Shown here: piece after piece, positions 1 through 9,504 of the stretch | Position numbering within the stretch: the first letter of the stretch is position 1 | Layout: every line of letters begins with the position of its first letter | Source: Antedon mediterranea | Taxonomy: Eukaryota > Echinodermata > Crinoidea > Comatulida > Antedonidae | Reading direction: 5' to 3' | Assembly (NCBI RefSeq): GCF_964355755.1 | Contig: NC_092673.1 | Coordinates: 14,947,001 to 15,011,000, forward strand | DNA length: 64,000 nt | Translations under genes and position numbers: made by a program | The notes under the pieces: model-generated | Told to the model about the DNA's origin: nothing | What the model saw: the letters and a program-made list of their open reading frames with translations, nothing else | The model's database searches: none

Positions 1-924
1 TGTACGGGAATTGGGCGGCACGTGGTGGTGGTGATGGAACCGCAGTAATAAAGTTGATTGTATTTATATATTATAAGAACCAAACTAAATAAATAGACCT
101 AGACATTCTGCGAAATGGAAATCGGAAATTCAAGCTCCTATTCAGTGAAAAATTAAACTGTAGTCTACCTAAATATTTAGGGCAAATCATCGGTTGTGGT
201 GTTGAACTTCCTGTAAACATTTGTGTGAACCAAACTGGGTCGAATTTCTGTCATGAGTACTGATTTGTTGGCCTGTGATTTATGACGCCTAAGGGATCTA
301 TCTAGACTTATTTTTTAGAATAATGTACGTACCTGTCAGATACAATTGTCTTGTGTCGTATAATAAATAAGTACTGTAATATTTACTGAAGTTACTATTA
401 CAATCTCGTCAATGAAAACACGAAAATGTATATGCACTTACTTATGAAAACGTATACAGTATTATACTCAGTTATTGAAACAGTAGGTTTAAAAAAGTTT
501 CGTTTGTCTGTAAAATGATGTAATCAAGCTGTTTACATGAGTCTTAATTTATAAGCACATCAATAATAAAATAGTTTATCTATCCTGTAATTGGCGAGAT
601 TATGGTCGCTGTTGAATGAAATAAAGCCAATCGGTATCATATTTGTACAGAAACGTTTTCGCGGCCGAAGGGTGTAACCTAAATTCGTTGTATTATCAAG
701 AACTAACTGTAACTAAACTTACATAGAAAGTAGGGTATCATAAATTTGGCCTTAGCACTCGGGGGAGTGGCTAAGATGAAGTCCGTGGGACTACTAAATA
801 TAAATTGTAATGAACCTCGAGGGACATAAATAGGAATATTTCATGTTTCATTATCAATGTATAATAAATGGAAACTGTTTACCGATTCAAATAATAGAAA
901 TTGGTTTTTAACATTTTCCGAACC

Positions 925-1299
925 TATTGCAAGTTTATTCTCAAAGGGCCCATATTTTTACCTACCGTATGTGTTAAACCAAGGGCTCATAAATTTACCT
1001 ACAGTACTTGTGTTAAACCAAACTCTGGCAGACTGAGAGATTGGGATGTTCCATTCATCGCAAATCAATACATTTGTATAATCGTATATTAAATCTATCA
1101 AAATAGTATTTTTTAAAGAAAATCGGCCTGTCTTCAACATTATGATGGTGTACTCTAGCAATCTATCAAAATAGTATTTTTTAAAGAAAATCGGCCTGTC
1201 TTCAACATTATGATGGTGTACTCTAGCTGTTCAACCGGTTTTCAGCTATTAAAAACAATTATCGTAGGAGGAGATAGGAAAATGCGAAGCCTCCTCGCT
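925..1299. repeat. Direct repeat copy A (partner 1755-2060)
   Basis: This segment, from TATTGCAAGTTTATT to GCCTCCTCGC, recurs 830 bp downstream with only a few substitutions. It is about 69 bp longer than copy B because it holds an internal 68-bp tandem duplication. The 3' end could form a GGAGG/CCTCC hairpin; copy B has one mismatch in it. It could be two copies of an unrecognised dispersed element. Confidence 0.85.
1092..1227. repeat. 68-bp tandem duplication
   Basis: Two adjacent copies, 1092-1159 and 1160-1227, appear identical by eye. Each runs from AATCTATCAAAATAG to GTGTACTCTAGC. The partner repeat at 1755-2060 has one copy, so the duplication arose after the 830-bp repeat did. Confidence 0.9.
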
Positions 1300-1754
1300 A
1301 TGTAACATTAGGGTTGAGGGATGGGAAAGCGGATAGGTACAAAGAGGAACAATTTTTAAATATATTCTTTATCCACTGAGTAACGAAATATTTTGTTCAT
1401 GTTTTATAGGCCTATAAATAATATACCTCTAAATACAGTAGGCCTAAAACATTTGCGATTTAATACTTTGTTAAAACTGTCACTGTCATAATCGATTGAA
1501 ATATTAAAGTACATGTCACGATACACCACTACGACGTTTATATTTTTGGTAATTATTAATTAATACAAACGTTGAGAAGGAAATGTCAGTATAAAGTTTA
1601 TTTGTATATCTAACAGTAGAGCCTATCCACAGTCTCAGTAATAACGTTTATTTGAATATATTTTTATATTACATCTAACAGTACGAACATTCACAGTAAG
1701 AAATGTTCGATTCAAATGAAAAATAGTTAATAGGTATTTACAGTATTGTCAAAG

Positions 1755-2060
1755 TATTGCAAGTTTATTCTCAAAGGGCCCATATATTTACCTACCGTAT
1801 GTGTTAAACCAAGGGCTCATAAATTTACCTACAGTACTTGTGTTAAACCAAACTCTGGCAGACTGAGAGATTGGGATGTTCCATTCATCGCAAATCAATA
1901 CATTTGTATAATCGTATATTAAATCTATCAAAATAGTATTTTTTAAAGAAAATCGGCCTGTCTTCAACATTATGATAGTGTACTCTAGCTGTTCAACCGG
2001 TTTTCAGCTATTAAAAACAATTATCGTAGGAGGAGATAGAAAAATGCGAAGCCGCCTCGC
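1755..2060. repeat. Direct repeat copy B (partner 925-1299)
   Basis: Single-copy version of the repeat at 925-1299. Near its 3' end GTGATGG has become GTGATAG-like, and CCTCC has become CCGCC, so the terminal hairpin is weakened. Confidence 0.85.
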
Positions 2061-2335
2061 ATTTTTTTGGCGGGTATTTTTCAAGATGGACATCCATTAG
2101 ACAGTGTATTCCACGATCGGAAAACACCCCTATTTGGGGCAAATCGTTGAACCTAAATTCGTTTTAATCGTCAATAACTAATTATCTAACTCAATTTAAT
2201 TAGTAAACAGGGTTACATCAGGCGGTTAAAATCAGTACCGAAAGTACGAACCAACTTTATATACCATCGAGTGAAAATTCTAGAAGTAAGGCGCGATTTA
2301 CCGAATTTTGCCCTTACGTAAATTTATATATAGAT

Positions 2336-2408
2336 GGGGAACTAGCTCAGATGGTAGAGCGCTCGCTTTGCATGTGAGAGGTACCGGGATCAATGCCCGG
2401 GTTCTCCA
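2336..2408 (+). tRNA. tRNA-Ala (TGC), first gene of array 1
   Basis: 73 nt, every stem paired, G3:U70 present. It is the only gene of the array with unique 5' flanking sequence: array similarity begins at the gene itself, not in a spacer. This marks the array boundary and makes it a candidate for the founding gene. Confidence 0.93.
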
Positions 2409-2445
2409 ATAATGTTGGTTAAAGTTTATTTCCGGTACTGTAAAA

Positions 2446-2451
2446 TTTTTT
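2446..2451 (+). terminator. Pol III T-run terminator (representative)
   Basis: The first run of at least four T after gene 2336-2408 is this T6, 38 nt past the gene end. Every complete unit has an equivalent run, within CATTTTTTGAG, AAATTTTTTGAG or CATTTTTGCCT. Primary transcripts would therefore carry a 3' trailer of about 40 nt, long for a tRNA. The conserved position supports a role as terminator; function is inferred. Confidence 0.6.
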
Positions 2452-2548
2452 GAGATTTTAAACTACTGTATATATTTTATCGCGTCAATACTGGTGACAA
2501 TAATCAAGATTAATAAAATATCTACTGGTTTCGTGCAATTGTATATAT

Positions 2549-2621
2549 TGGGAAGTAGCTCAGATGGTAGAGCGCTCGCTTCGCATTTGAGAGGTACCGG
2601 GATAAATGCCCTGGTTCTCCA
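2549..2621 (+). pseudogene. CGC C56A class of tRNA-Ala (representative)
   Basis: Anticodon CGC, but the anticodon stem 3' strand is TTGAG (C-T mismatch at its base) and the T loop is ATAAATG, changing invariant C56 to A. This would break the G19-C56 tertiary pair and weaken the B box. Most begin TGGG, so T1 cannot pair with C72. Many have CTCAC opposite TTGAG, restoring one A-T pair. Usual leader is type B. Others start at 3404, 4048, 4893, 5748, 6392, 7024, 8357, 9644, 10288, 10920, 12452, 14192, 26196, 27060, 30033, 31510, 32572, 33850, 35772, 38553, 41321, 43258, 46671, 50511, 52225, 53516, 55221, 57156, 58229, 59089, 60600, 61459, 61888 and 62959. Forms that keep C56 start at 4464, 6808, 10704, 22755, 24043, 25553 and 31294. 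Confidence 0.82.
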
Positions 2622-2764
2622 GTAATGTTGGTTAAAGTTTATTATCGTTACCGTTACATTTTTTTGATGAGATTTTTAACTAATGTATTTATTTCATCGT
2701 AATAATACTGGTGACAATATGAACAGTAACAAAATAGCTACTGGATTCGTGTAATTGTATAGAT

Positions 2765-2837
2765 GGGGAACTAGCTCAGAAGGTAGAGCGCTCGCTTTGC
2801 ATGTGAGAGGTACCGGGATCAATGCCCGGGTTCTCCA
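2765..2837 (+). tRNA. tRNA-Ala (TGC)
   Basis: All stems pair. The D loop reads AGAAGG instead of AGATGG, which should be tolerated. Type A leader. Confidence 0.88.
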
Positions 2838-2977
2838 ATAATGTTGGTTAAAGTTTATTTTCGGTAATGTTACATTTTTGCCTGAGATTTTTAACTACTA
2901 TATATATTTTATCGCTACAATACTGGTGAAAATATGAACAGTAATAATAGTTACTGGTTTCTTGTAATTCTACATAC

Positions 2978-3053
2978 GGGGAACTAGCTCAGACGGTAGA
3001 GCGTTCGCTTAGCATATGAGAGGTACCGTGATCATGAATGCCCGGGTTCCCCA
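2978..3053 (+). pseudogene. 76-nt AGC class of tRNA-Ala (representative)
   Basis: Differs from consensus by GACGG in the D loop, GTTCGC TTAGCAT ATGAG in the anticodon arm (one mismatch), CCGTG in the T stem, and a 3-nt T-arm insertion (ATCATGAATG for ATCAATG). This member also has CCCC in the 3' acceptor strand, so G3:U70 becomes G3:C70. It always follows a type C leader. Other members start at 5321, 8138, 9217, 12233, 13765, 30879, 36204, 36632, 38987, 40048, 41753, 42181, 43904, 45181, 47102, 47947, 49008, 49436, 51157, 52658, 53086, 53947, 55653, 56081, 57587, 58445, 59528, 59958, 60816 and 62317. Relatives without the 3-nt insertion start at 23186, 24474 and 29174. Confidence 0.85.
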
Positions 3054-3191
3054 ATAACGTTGGTTAAAGTTTATTTCCGTTACTGTTACATTTTTTGAGA
3101 TTTTTAACTACTGTATATATTTCATCGCAACAATACTGGTGACAATATGAACAGTAACAAATAGCTACTGGATTCGTGTAATTGTATAGAT

Positions 3192-3264
3192 GGGGAACTA
3201 GCTCAGATGGTAGAGCGCTCGCTTAGCATGTGAGAGGTACCGGGATCAATGCCCGGGTTCTCCA
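3192..3264 (+). tRNA. tRNA-Ala (AGC)
   Basis: Clean 73-nt copy; A34 would be edited to inosine and read GCU and GCC. Type A leader; followed by a CGC pseudogene-like unit at 3404. Confidence 0.92.
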
Positions 3265-3619
3265 ATAATGTTGGTTAAAGTTTATTTTCGGTACTTTCAA
3301 ATTTTTTGAGATTTTAAACTACTGTATATATTTTATCGCATCAATACTGGTGACAATATGAAGATTAATAAAATATCTACTGGTTTCGTGCAATTGTATA
3401 TATTGGGAACTAGCTCAGATGGTAGAGCGCTCACTTCGCATTTGAGAGGTACCGGGATAAATGCCCGGGTTCTCCAATAATGTTGGTTAAAGTTTATTAT
3501 CGTTACCGTTACATTTTTTTGATGAGATTTTTAACTAATGTATATATTTCATCGTAATAATACTGGTGACAATATGAACAGTAACAAAATAGCTACAGTA
3601 TTCGTGTAATTGTATAGAT

Positions 3620-3692
3620 GGGGAACTAGCTCAGATGGTAGAGCGCTCGCTTTGCATGTGAGAGGTACCGGGATCAATGCCCGGGTTCTCCA
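3620..3692 (+). tRNA. tRNA-Ala (TGC)
   Basis: Clean consensus copy. Its leader has CTACAGTATTC where most have CTACTGGATTC. Confidence 0.92.
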
Positions 3693-3835
3693 ATAATGTT
3701 GGTTAAAATTTATTACCGGTACTGTTACATTTTTTTGATGAGATTTTTAAATAATGTATATATTTCATCGTAATAATACTGGTGACAATATGAACAGTAA
3801 CAAAATAGCTACTGGATTCGTGTAATTGTATAGAT

Positions 3836-3908
3836 GGGGAACTAGCTCAGATGGTAGAGCGCTCGCTTAGCATGTTAGAGGTACCGGGATCAATGCCCGC
3901 GTTCTTCA
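3836..3908 (+). pseudogene. AGC unit with GTTAG anticodon stem (representative)
   Basis: The anticodon stem 3' strand is GTTAG (C-T mismatch) and the T stem ends CCCGC, breaking the outer pair. This copy also has TTCTTCA at the acceptor end. Relatives start at 6180 and 10076. Confidence 0.75.
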
Positions 3909-4263
3909 ATAATGTTGGTAAAAGTTTATTTTCGGTACTGTCAAATTTTTTGAGATTTTAAACTACTGTATATATTTTATCGCATCAATACTGGTGACAA
4001 TATGAAGATTAATAAAATATCTACTGGTTTCGTGCAATTGTATATATTGGGAACTAGCTCAGATGGTAGAGCGCTCACTTCGCATTTGAGAGGTACCGGG
4101 ATAAATGCCCGGGTTCTCCAATAATGTTGGTTAAAGTTTATTATCGTTACCGTTACATTTTTTTGATGAGATTTTTAACTAATGTATATATTTCATCGTA
4201 ATAATACTGGTGACAATATGAACAGTAACAAAATAGCTACAGGATTCGTGTAATTGTATAGAT

Positions 4264-4323
4264 GGGGAACTAGCTCAGATGGTAGAGCGCTCGCTTAGCA
4301 TGTGAGATGTACCGGGTTCTCCA
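4264..4323 (+). pseudogene. 60-nt AGC class lacking the T loop (representative)
   Basis: Identical to an AGC gene through the anticodon arm, then reads GATGTACCGGGTTCTCCA. Thirteen bases are missing between the two CCGGG motifs of the T arm, removing the T loop and one stem strand, hence the B box. Such units should be neither transcribed nor functional as tRNA. Others start at 6608, 10504, 11352, 12884, 27493, 30465, 31941, 33006, 34929, 37494, 39418, 40478, 44766, 45612, 47317, 48378, 54378 and 52019; the last has a further 6-bp insertion. Confidence 0.9.
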
Positions 4324-4679
4324 ATAATGTTGGTTAAAGTTTATTTCCGGTACTGTAAAATTTTTTGAGATTTTAAACTACCGTATATATTTTATCGCAT
4401 CAATACTGGTGACAATAATGAAGATTAATAAAATATCTACTGGTTTCGTGCAATTGTATATATTGGGAAGTAGCTCAGATGGTGGAGCGCTCGCTTCGCA
4501 TTTGAGAGGTACCGGGATCAATGCCCGGGTTCTCCAGTAATGTTGGTTAAAGTTTATTATCGTTACCGTTACATTTTTTTGATGAGATTTTTAACTAATG
4601 TATTTATTTCATCGTAATAATACTGGTGACAATATGAACAGTAACAAAATAGCTACTGGATTCGTGTAATTGTATAGAT

Positions 4680-4752
4680 GGGGAACTAGCTCAGATGGTA
4701 GAGCGCTCGCTTTGCATGTGAGAGGTACCGGGATCAATGCCCGGGTTCTCCA
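4680..4752 (+). tRNA. tRNA-Ala (TGC)
   Basis: Clean consensus copy, type A leader; the flanking units 4464 and 4893 are mismatch-bearing CGC forms. Confidence 0.92.
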
Positions 4753-5108
4753 ATAATGTTGGTTAAAGTTTATTTCCGGTACTGTAAAATTTTTTGAGAT
4801 TTTAAACTACTGTATATATTTTATCGCATCAATACTGGTGACAATAATCAAGATTAATAAAATATCTACTGGTTTCGTGCAATTGTATATATTGGGTAGT
4901 AGCTCAGATGGTAGAGCGCTCGCTTCGCATTTGAGAGGTACCGGGATAAATGCCCTGGTTCTCCAGTAATGTTGGTTAAAGTTTATTATCGTTACCGTTA
5001 CATTTTTTTGATGAGATTTTTAACTAATGTATTTATTTCATCGTAATAATACTGGTGACAATATTAACAGTAACAAAATAGCTACTGGATTCGTGTAATT
5101 GTATAGAT

Positions 5109-5180
5109 GGGGAACTAGCTCAGAAGGTAGAGCGCTCGCTTTGCATGTGAGAGGTACGGGATCAATGCCCGGGTTCTCCA
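5109..5180 (+). pseudogene. 72-nt TGC unit with T-stem deletion
   Basis: GTACGGG replaces GTACCGGG, losing one base of the T-arm 5' strand, and the D loop is AGAAGG. The identical change at 9005-9076 is its duplicate. Confidence 0.75.
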
Positions 5181-5535
5181 ATAATGTTGGTTAAAGTTTA
5201 TTTTCGGTAATGTTACATTTTTGCCTGAGATTTTTAACTACTATATATATTTTATCGCTACAATACTGGTGAAAATATGAACAGTAATAATAGTTACTGG
5301 TTTCTTGTAATTCTACATACGGGGAACTAGCTCAGACGGTAGAGCGTTCGCTTAGCATATGAGAGGTACCGTGATCATGAATGCCCGGGTTCTCCAATAA
5401 CGTTGGTTAAAGTTTATTTCCGTTACTGTTACATTTTTTGAGATTTTTAACTACTGTATATATTTCATCGCAACAATACTGGTGACAATATGAACAGTAA
5501 CAAAATAGCTACTGGATTCGTGTAATTGTATAGAT

Positions 5536-5608
5536 GGGGAACTAGCTCAGATGGTAGAGCGCTCGCTTAGCATGTGAGAGGTACCGGGATCAATGCCCGG
5601 GTTCTCCA
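5536..5608 (+). tRNA. tRNA-Ala (AGC)
   Basis: Clean copy inside the ~3.9-kb duplicated block; its duplicate is 9432-9504. Confidence 0.92.
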
Positions 5609-5963
5609 ATAATGTTGGTTAAAGTTTATTTTCGGTACTGTCAAATTTTTTGAGATTTTAAACTACTGTATATATTTTATCACATCAATACTGGTGACAA
5701 TATGAAGATTAATAAAATATCTACTGGTTTCGTGCAATTGTATATATTGGGAACTAGCTCAGATGGTAGAGCGCTCACTTCGCATTTGAGAGGTACCGGG
5801 ATAAATGCCCGGGTTCTCCAATAATGTTGGTTAAAGTTTATTATCGTTACCGTTACATTTTTTTGATGAGATTTTTAACTAATGTATATATTTCATCGTA
5901 TTAATACTGGTGACAATATGAACAGTAACAAAATAGCTACAGTATTCGTGTAATTGTATAGAT

Positions 5964-6036
5964 GGGGAACTAGCTCAGATGGTAGAGCGCTCACTTTGCA
6001 TGTGAGAGGTACCAGGATCAATACCCGGGTTCTCCA
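5964..6036 (+). tRNA. tRNA-Ala (TGC), CCAGG T-stem variant
   Basis: Anticodon stem CTCAC/GTGAG is fully paired, but T stem CCAGG/CCCGG has an A-C mismatch and the loop is ATCAATA. Duplicate at 9860-9932. Confidence 0.65.
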
Positions 6037-7239
6037 ATAATGTTGGTTAAAGTTTATTACCGGTACTGTTACATTTTTTTGATGAGATTTTTAAATAATG
6101 TATATATTTCATCGTAATAATACTGGTGACAATATGAACAGTAACAAAATAGCTACTGGATTCGTGTAATTGTATAGATGGGGAACTAGCTCAGATGGTA
6201 GAGCGCTCGCTTAGCATGTTAGAGGTACCGGGATCAATGCCCGCGTTCTCCAATAATGTTGGTTAAAGTTTATTTTCGGTACTGTCAAATTTTTTGAGAT
6301 TTTAAACTACTGTATATATTTTATCGCATCAATACTGGTGACAATATGAAGATTAATAAAATATCTACTGGTTTCGTGCAATTGTATATATTGGGAACTA
6401 GCTCAGATGGTAGAGCGCTCACTTCGCATTTCAGACGTACCGTGATAAATGCCCGGGTTCTCCAATAATGTTGGTTAAAGTTTATTATCGTTACCGTTAC
6501 ATTTTTTTGATGAGATTTTTAACTAATGTATATATTTCATCGTAATAATACTGGTGACAATATGAACAGTAACAAAATAGCTACAGGATTCGTGTAATTG
6601 TATAGATGGGGAACTAGCTCAGATGGTAGAGCGCTCGCTTAGCATGTGAGATGTACCGGGTTCTCCAATAATGTTGGTTAAAGTTTATTTCCGGTACTGT
6701 AAAATTTTTTGAGATTTTAAACTACCGTATATATTTTATCGCATCAATACTGGTGACAATAATGAAGATTAATAAAATATCTACTGGTTTCGTGCAATTG
6801 TATATATTGGGAAGTAGCTCAGATGGTAGATCGCTCGCTTCGCATTTGAGAGGTACCGGGATCAATGCCCGGGTTCTCCAGTAATGTTGGTTAAAGTTTA
6901 TTATCGTTACCGTTACATTTTTTTGATGAGATTTTTAACTAATGTATTTATTTCATCGTAATAATACTGGTGACAATATGAACAGTAACAAAATAGCTAC
7001 TGGATTCGTGTAATTGTATAGATGGGGAACTAGCTCAGATTGTAGAGCGCTCACTTCGCATTTGAGAGGTACCGGGATAAATGCCCGGGTTCTCCAATAA
7101 TGTTGGTTAAAGTTTATTATCGTTACCGTTACATTTTTTTGATGAGATTTTTAACTAATGTATATATTTCATCGTCATAATACTGGTGACAATATGAACA
7201 GTAACAAAATAGCTACAGGATTCGTGTAATTGTATAGAT

Positions 7240-7312
7240 GGGGAACTAGCTCAGATGGTAGAGCGCTCGCTTTGCATGTGAGAGGTACCGGGATCAATGC
7301 CCGGGTTCTCCA
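7240..7312 (+). tRNA. tRNA-Ala (TGC)
   Basis: Clean copy; leader has ACAGGATTC. Its duplicate is 11136-11208. Confidence 0.92.
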
Positions 7313-7459
7313 ATAATGTTGGTTAAAGTTTATTACCGGTACTGTTACATTTTTTTTATGAGATTTTAAACTACTGTATATATTTTATCGCATCAATACT
7401 GGTGACAATATGAAGATTAATAAAATATCTACTGGTTTCGTGCCATTGTATACATATAT

Positions 7460-7532
7460 GGGGAACTAGCTCAGATGGTAGAGCGCTCGCTTTGCATGTG
7501 AGAGGTACCGTGATCAATGCCCGGGTTCTCCA
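7460..7532 (+). tRNA. tRNA-Ala (TGC), CCGTG class (representative)
   Basis: The 5' T-stem strand is CCGTG, giving a T-C mismatch with CCCGG. The leader is an unusual ATACATATAT. Two more copies start at 11555 and 13087. Confidence 0.7.
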
Positions 7533-7675
7533 ATAATGTTGGTTAAAGTTTATTACCGGTATTGTTACATTTTTTTGCTGAGATTTTTAACTAATGTATA
7601 TATTTCATTGTAATAATACTGGTTACAATATGAACAGTAACAAAATAGCTACTGGATTCGTGTAATTGTATAGAT

Positions 7676-7748
7676 GGGGAACTAGCTCAGATGGTAGAGC
7701 GCTCGCTTTGCATGTGAGAGGTACCGGGATCAATGCCGGGGTTCTCCA
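7676..7748 (+). tRNA. tRNA-Ala (TGC), T-stem G-G class (representative)
   Basis: The 3' T-stem strand is CCGGG instead of CCCGG, giving one G-G mismatch at 51-63. Everything else is consensus, so function is uncertain but possible. Other members start at 11771, 13303, 33421, 34713, 35344, 37278, 38124, 39202, 39833, 40263, 40893, 42827, 44550, 45396, 46242, 47732, 48162, 50082, 51803, 54162, 54793 and 56727. Units 38124 and 46242 read CCGAGG instead. Confidence 0.75.
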
Positions 7749-7924
7749 ATAATGTTGGTTAAAGTTTATTACCGGTACTGTTACATTTTTTTGATGAGAT
7801 TTTTAACTACTAAATATATTTTATCGTAATAATTTTTAACTAATGTATTTATTTCATCGTAATAATATTGGTGACAATATGAACAGTAACAAAATAGCTA
7901 CTGGATTCGTGTAATTGTATAGAT

Positions 7925-7997
7925 GGGGAACTAGCTCAGATGGTAGAGCGCTCGCTTTGCATGTGAGAGGTACCGGGATCAATGCCCGGGTTCTCCA
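7925..7997 (+). tRNA. tRNA-Ala (TGC)
   Basis: Clean copy. The spacer before it has a ~46-bp internal partial duplication (about 7797-7860). Duplicate: 12020-12092. Confidence 0.92.
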
Positions 7998-8572
7998 ATA
8001 ATGTTGGTTAAAGTTTATTTTCGGTAATGTTACATTTTTGCCTGAGATTTGTAACTACTATATATATTTTATCGCAACAATACTGGTGAAAATATGAACA
8101 GTAATAATAGTTACTGGTTTCTTGTAATTCTACATACGGGGAACTAGCTCAGACGGTAGAGCGTTCGCTTAGCATATGAGAGGTACCGTGATCATGAATG
8201 CCCGGGTTCTCCAATAACGTTGGTTAAAGTTTATTTCCGTTACTGTTACATTTTTTTGCTGAGATTTTTAACTAATGTATATATTTCATCGTAATAATAC
8301 TGGTGACAATATGAACAGTAACAAAATAGCTACTGGATTCGTGTAATTGTATAGATGGTGAACTAGCTCAGATTGTAGAGCGCTCACTTCGCATTTGAGA
8401 GGTACCGGGATAAATGCCCGGGTTCTCCAATAATGTTGGTTAAAGTTTATTATCGTTACCGTTACATTTTTTTGATGAGATTTTTAACTAATGTATATAT
8501 TTCATCGTCATAATACTGGTGACAATATGAACAGTAACAAAATAGCTACAGGATTCGTGTAATTGTATAGAT

Positions 8573-8645
8573 GGGGAACTAGCTCAGATGGTAGAGCGCT
8601 CGCTTTGCATGTGAGAGGTACCGGGATCAATGCCCGGGTTCTCCA
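8573..8645 (+). tRNA. tRNA-Ala (TGC)
   Basis: Clean copy just before the hybrid unit at 8789. Duplicate: 12668-12740. Confidence 0.92.
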
Positions 8646-8788
8646 ATAATGTTGGTTAAAGTTTATTACCGGTACTGTTACATTTTTTTTATGAGATTTT
8701 TAACTACTATATATATTTTATCGCAACAATACTGGTGACAATATGAAAAATAACAAAATAGCTACTGGATTCGTGTAATTGTATAGAT

Positions 8789-8861
8789 GGGGAACTAGCT
8801 CAGATGGTAGAGCGCTCGCTTAGCATGTGAGATGTACCGGGATAAATGCCCTGGTTCTCCA
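8789..8861 (+). pseudogene. Recombinant tRNA-Ala unit (AGC 5' half, CGC-class 3' half)
   Basis: The 5' part, through GTGAGATGTACCGGG, matches the 60-nt AGC deletion class. From ATAAATGCCCTGG onward it matches the unit at 4893, including the rare CCCTGG and the following GTTCTCCAGTAATG. The switch lies in the shared CCGGG. This is the breakpoint of the large duplication. The C56A change and T-stem mismatch suggest it is non-functional. Confidence 0.85.
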
Positions 8862-9431
8862 GTAATGTTGGTTAAAGTTTATTATCGTTACCGTTACATT
8901 TTTTTGATGAGATTTTTAACTAATGTATTTATTTCATCGTAATAATACTGGTGACAATATTAACAGTAACAAAATAGCTACTGGATTCGTGTAATTGTAT
9001 AGATGGGGAACTAGCTCAGAAGGTAGAGCGCTCGCTTTGCATGTGAGAGGTACGGGATCAATGCCCGGGTTCTCCAATAATGTTGGTTAAAGTTTATTTT
9101 CGGTAATGTTACATTTTTGCCTGAGATTTTTAACTACTATATATATTTTATCGCTACAATACTGGTGAAAATATGAACAGTAATAATAGTTACTGGTTTC
9201 TTGTAATTCTACATACGGGGAACTAGCTCAGACGGTAGAGCGTTCGCTTAGCATATGAGAGGTACCGTGATCATGAATGCCCGGGTTCTCCAATAACGTT
9301 GGTTAAAGTTTATTTCCGTTACTGTTACATTTTTTGAGATTTTTAACTACTGTATATATTTCATCGCAACAATACTGGTGACAATATGAACAGTAACAAA
9401 ATAGCTACTGGATTCGTGTAATTGTATAGAT

Positions 9432-9504
9432 GGGGAACTAGCTCAGATGGTAGAGCGCTCGCTTAGCATGTGAGAGGTACCGGGATCAATGCCCGGGTTC
9501 TCCA
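9432..9504 (+). tRNA. tRNA-Ala (AGC)
   Basis: Clean copy; duplicate partner of 5536-5608. Confidence 0.92.

Larger units (their letters stand above)
1..2335. other. Non-genic left flank
   Basis: I see no credible gene. The open frames at 901-1092 and 958-1161 are short, lie in a duplicated AT-rich segment and resemble no family I know. The stretch holds a diverged direct repeat (925-1299 and 1755-2060), a 68-bp tandem duplication, and two TAGGCCTA octamers (1407-1414 and 1439-1446). The phrase ACCTAAATTCGTT occurs at about 678 and about 2150, which hints at another old duplication. The last bases before the array (about 2285-2320) contain a small inverted repeat, GTAAGG/CCTTAC. Confidence 0.6.
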
